64,000 nucleotides of DNA from Saprospira grandis DSM 2844 (GTDB taxonomy: Bacteria; Bacteroidota; Bacteroidia; Chitinophagales; Saprospiraceae). Below, in pieces: positions 62,032 through 64,000 of the stretch. Positions within the stretch are counted from its first letter, which is position 1; each line of letters begins with the position of its first letter. The stretch is taken from assembly GCF_000275825.1 (NCBI RefSeq), contig NZ_JH719942.1, positions 1,690,993 to 1,754,992 on the forward strand. The letters run 5' to 3'. A program made the translations under genes and the position numbers. The notes beneath the pieces are model-generated. The model was not told where the DNA came from and did no database searches. It was given only the letters and a program-made list of their open reading frames with translations.

Positions 62032-62065
62032 GCCGTTCTTGGGTTTACTAAGAGCGGCTTTTTTT
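62032..62065 (+). terminator. Intrinsic terminator after cusB
   Basis: GCCGTTCTT pairs with AAGAGCGGC (one G-U/mismatch), then seven T. Confidence 0.72.
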
Positions 62066-62113
62066 CTACCTTTAAAGGTCTTTTTATTTATTAGAAACAA
62101 ACATAAAATCTAA

Positions 62114-62629
62114 ATGAAAAATAGCCTTTATGCCGCCCTCCTTTTTTTAGGCCTAGCGGTACTGACAGCCTGTGGTGGAGAAACTGCCCCAGAAGAAAAA
62201 TTTACCAAAGAATATGATTTGGCTCCTTTTGGCGTCATGCTAAAAGTGCGTGGACCAGAAGGCCTCAATATCAATAAAGTGACGGGTGGAATTTTGCCCC
62301 ATGAAATTACGATGCAAGGAGAAGAGTTTCAGGTCTATCTCTATGGCCAAGGGGCCGAAACCGAAGATGTAAAAACCCTAAAGGAAGAACAAAAAGAAGA
62401 GACCAAGGCCAGCAAAAAAGGCTTTGAAATCATCAGCGAAGATGATAACGGCTATGTCTTTAGTATGCAATACGAAGGCGATACCACCAAATTCTACAAC
62501 TTTGAGTACCTCTATATTCAAGGCGACCAACAGTTTCGCATGACTTCTAGCACAGTAACCCAATATAGCCAAGAAGCCATTATGGATATGTATAAAGCCA
62601 TTGAACAGCGCCCTAGCGCAGAAAAATAA
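62114..62629 (+). CDS. Lipoprotein of unknown function
   Basis: 171 residues with a clear lipobox (LTAC after a hydrophobic leader), then an acidic N-terminal region and a beta-rich C-terminal part (YVFSMQYEGDTTKFYNFEYL). I do not recognise a family. It is followed at 8 bases by the leucine-rich-repeat gene, so likely co-transcribed. Confidence 0.7.
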   Translation: MKNSLYAALLFLGLAVLTACGGETAPEEKFTKEYDLAPFGVMLKVRGPEGLNINKVTGGILPHEITMQGEEFQVYLYGQGAETEDVKTLKEEQKEETKASKKGFEIISEDDNGYVFSMQYEGDTTKFYNFEYLYIQGDQQFRMTSSTVTQYSQEAIMDMYKAIEQRPSAEK

Positions 62630-62637
62630 CCGATGAG

Positions 62638-63642
62638 ATGAGTGATTGGGAAAACATAGAAGCCCTGTTGTATTCGGGGCAAACCGAAAACATGGAATTG
62701 GCCCTTTTACTGGCCAAGGGAGAAGGCAAAGACCTTCGGCCTCGTTTTCAGCAACTGCAAGATTGCCTTGCCTTTTATGAAGAGCAATATCGGGCCCTCT
62801 ATAGTTTTCCCAAACTCTTTAATCAGATTCGAGAAAAGGGCCTGCAATTATCGGGTTTGGGGTTATTTGAGCTGCCCGATTGCTTACTGGCTCTGGCCCC
62901 TTTGGCCAAATCGGTAGATATTAGCCGCAATAACTTGCGGAAGTTTCCGCTATTTTTGCTGCATTTTCAGCAAGCCGAAACCTTTAATTTGGCCCATAAT
63001 CAGTTGGTCCAATTGCCCGATCATTTTTGGTCGCTCAAACAAATAAAAGCCCTTCATTTAGAGGACAACCTCCTCATCCGCTTGCCTGAGCGCATAGAGC
63101 GGCTGAACCAACTAGAAGAACTCTCTATTTCTTTTCAGCGGGCCTCTAAACTTCCGGCTAGTTTGGCCCAACTACAAGCGCTCAAGGGCCTATTTATTCA
63201 GTTGGATAGCCTCGACCGATTTCCTATGGTCATTTTTGAGCTGCGCAATTTGGAGCGCCTCATTTTGCAGGGCCAAGGGGTACAGCTCTTGCCCCAAGAG
63301 ATTGGCCAGCTGCAAAACCTTCAGTTTCTGGCCCTCAGAGAGCTGCCCCTAGAAGAACTTCCGCCCAGTTTGGGCCAATTGCCTCAGCTTCATAGCCTAC
63401 ATTTGGTGGGACTTTCTCGCTTGGGCCAGCTGCCCGAGTTTCTTTGCGAGCTCCCTCAACTACAGGCCCTCAACCTTAATGATACGCCCCTAAACGGCTT
63501 GCCTCAAAACTTGGCGGGCTGGAAAAATCTGCGGGCGCTATCGCTATTTGGTACGGGCATCCAACCCCATGACGAACAACAATGGCAGGCTAAAATTCAG
63601 GCCGCAATAGGAACAATAGAGGAGCTAATTTGGGACTTTTAA
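62638..63642 (+). CDS. Leucine-rich-repeat protein
   Basis: 334 residues, no signal peptide. About nine LRR units of 23 residues from 85 to 320, with the bacterial LPxxLxxLxxLxxLxLxxN pattern: FNLAHNQLVQLPDHFWSL, ALHLEDNLLIRLPERIERL, FLALRELPLEELPPSLGQL. Unlike surface LRR proteins it lacks a leader, so a cytoplasmic binding role is likely. R21 follows at 22 bases. Confidence 0.85.
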   Translation: MSDWENIEALLYSGQTENMELALLLAKGEGKDLRPRFQQLQDCLAFYEEQYRALYSFPKLFNQIREKGLQLSGLGLFELPDCLLALAPLAKSVDISRNNLRKFPLFLLHFQQAETFNLAHNQLVQLPDHFWSLKQIKALHLEDNLLIRLPERIERLNQLEELSISFQRASKLPASLAQLQALKGLFIQLDSLDRFPMVIFELRNLERLILQGQGVQLLPQEIGQLQNLQFLALRELPLEELPPSLGQLPQLHSLHLVGLSRLGQLPEFLCELPQLQALNLNDTPLNGLPQNLAGWKNLRALSLFGTGIQPHDEQQWQAKIQAAIGTIEELIWDF

Positions 63643-63663
63643 AGCGATTTCTTTTTGATTAGG

Positions 63664-63824
63664 GTTTTGGGGCTGCCCCGGCCTTTGGCCGGGTCGGGCT
63701 GTGTCAGGGCTCGCAGGTCTGCTCGGCCCTGCGGGCTCATTTTATTTCGCCCTTGGTCTGGCCCTTCGGGCCACCCTTATCCATCCCTCAGCCGGCGGCT
63801 TCGCCGCCTCTAGACGCATAAAAG
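63664..63824 (+). repeat. Bracketing repeat R21 (type B, head left)
   Basis: Head GGGGCTGCCC, slot 1 GGCCTTTGGCC, GGGTCGGGCTGTG, core CTCGCAGGTCTGCTCGGCC, slot 2 altered (GGCTCATTTTATTTCGCCC), tail TCCATCCCTCAGCC, GGCGGCTTCGCCGCC, terminus TCTAGACGC. Its expected partner would lie beyond the window. Confidence 0.93.
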
Positions 63825-63886
63825 GAACTTCTCTAGGGACTGTTTAAACTTTTGTGTTTCTCCTTTTCTGCGCTGAAGCCCAGAAA

Positions 63887-64000
63887 GCAAGCAAAATCCT
63901 AGCTCGAGCTACTTAAACTCTAGCTCGAGCAAGCAAAATCCTAGGTCGAGCTACTTAAACTCTAGCTCGAGCAAGCAAAATCCTAGGTCGAGCTACTTAA
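63887..64000. repeat. 42-bp tandem repeat with internal dyads, continuing past the window
   Basis: GCAAGCAAAATCCT recurs at 63887, 63929 and 63971, an exact 42-bp period, each unit also holding GAGCTACTTAAACTCTAG and TAGCTCGAG. AGCTCGAGCT at 63901 is a perfect dyad; in the later units the first half reads GGTCGAGCT. There are no unique spacers, so it is not a CRISPR array. Confidence 0.9.

Noticed and set aside
63887-64000. CRISPR array
   Set aside because: The whole 42-bp unit repeats with no unique spacers.

Overview
The window reads as chromosomal DNA of a gliding Bacteroidota, most like Saprospira among genera I know (an inference from content, not a search). The evidence is: gldA and gldH, a CHU_C-type gliding C-terminal domain, two secreted proteins with type IX secretion (T9SS) tails, a ricT-gldH pair, a CusA-TolC fusion efflux pump, and -7 boxes of the form TAnnTTTG. 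Coding density is high. GGCC is strikingly frequent even inside genes.

Layout. 0-0.5 kb: edge of an IS5-type transposase. 0.6-4.6 kb: secreted M43 metalloprotease, gliding-type surface protein, TPR protein. 4.7-9.2 kb: tadA, M28 lipoprotein, gldH, ricT, unknown secreted protein. 9.4-12 kb: HIT protein, tandem PrsW proteases, recX. 12-14.6 kb: acyl-CoA dehydrogenase and an orphan SAM-I riboswitch. 14.6-20.7 kb: WD40-like protein, glycyl-tRNA synthetase, SIMPL-like protein, Fic protein. 20.8-25.9 kb: ABC permease with a degenerate ATPase, PQQ-propeller protein, small membrane protein, DinB-like protein. 26-32.3 kb: large GT2/GT39/TPR fusion, GT28-like transferase, two tiny lipoproteins, galE, a repeat-fused ORF. 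32.4-37 kb: transglutaminase-like protein, complete IS903-like element with 9-bp duplication, alpha/beta hydrolase, gldA. 37.3-43.9 kb: CotH protein, Nfu, tandem rhomboids, radC, four-helix-bundle protein. 44-51.8 kb: Omp28-like T9SS cargo, EEP nuclease, gltX, DksA-like protein, TPR protein, His-rich protein. 52-62 kb: a redox and metal region (Rieske protein, thioredoxin, ApbE, DUF4266, DUF3570, CusA-TolC fusion, CusB). 62-63.6 kb: lipoprotein and leucine-rich-repeat protein, then the start of a 42-bp tandem repeat.

The most unusual structure is a family of about 130-280 bp intergenic repeats, R1 to R21. Each has a head (TTTTGGGGC followed by CTCC in type A or TGCCC in type B), a shared core (CTCGCAGGTCTGCTCGGCC, then TCTGGCC) and a tail (CATCGCTAGGCC in A, CATCCCTCAGCC in B). 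Three variable slots always hold a self-complementary hairpin whose sequence differs between copies. Read along the window, all 21 copies alternate strictly in orientation (+,-,+,-...). They therefore form tail-facing pairs that bracket zero to two genes over short distances (tadA; recX; a glycosyltransferase; a transglutaminase-like gene plus IS; CotH; an EEP nuclease; apbE+DUF4266), separated by mostly longer multi-gene stretches. I do not recognise this family.
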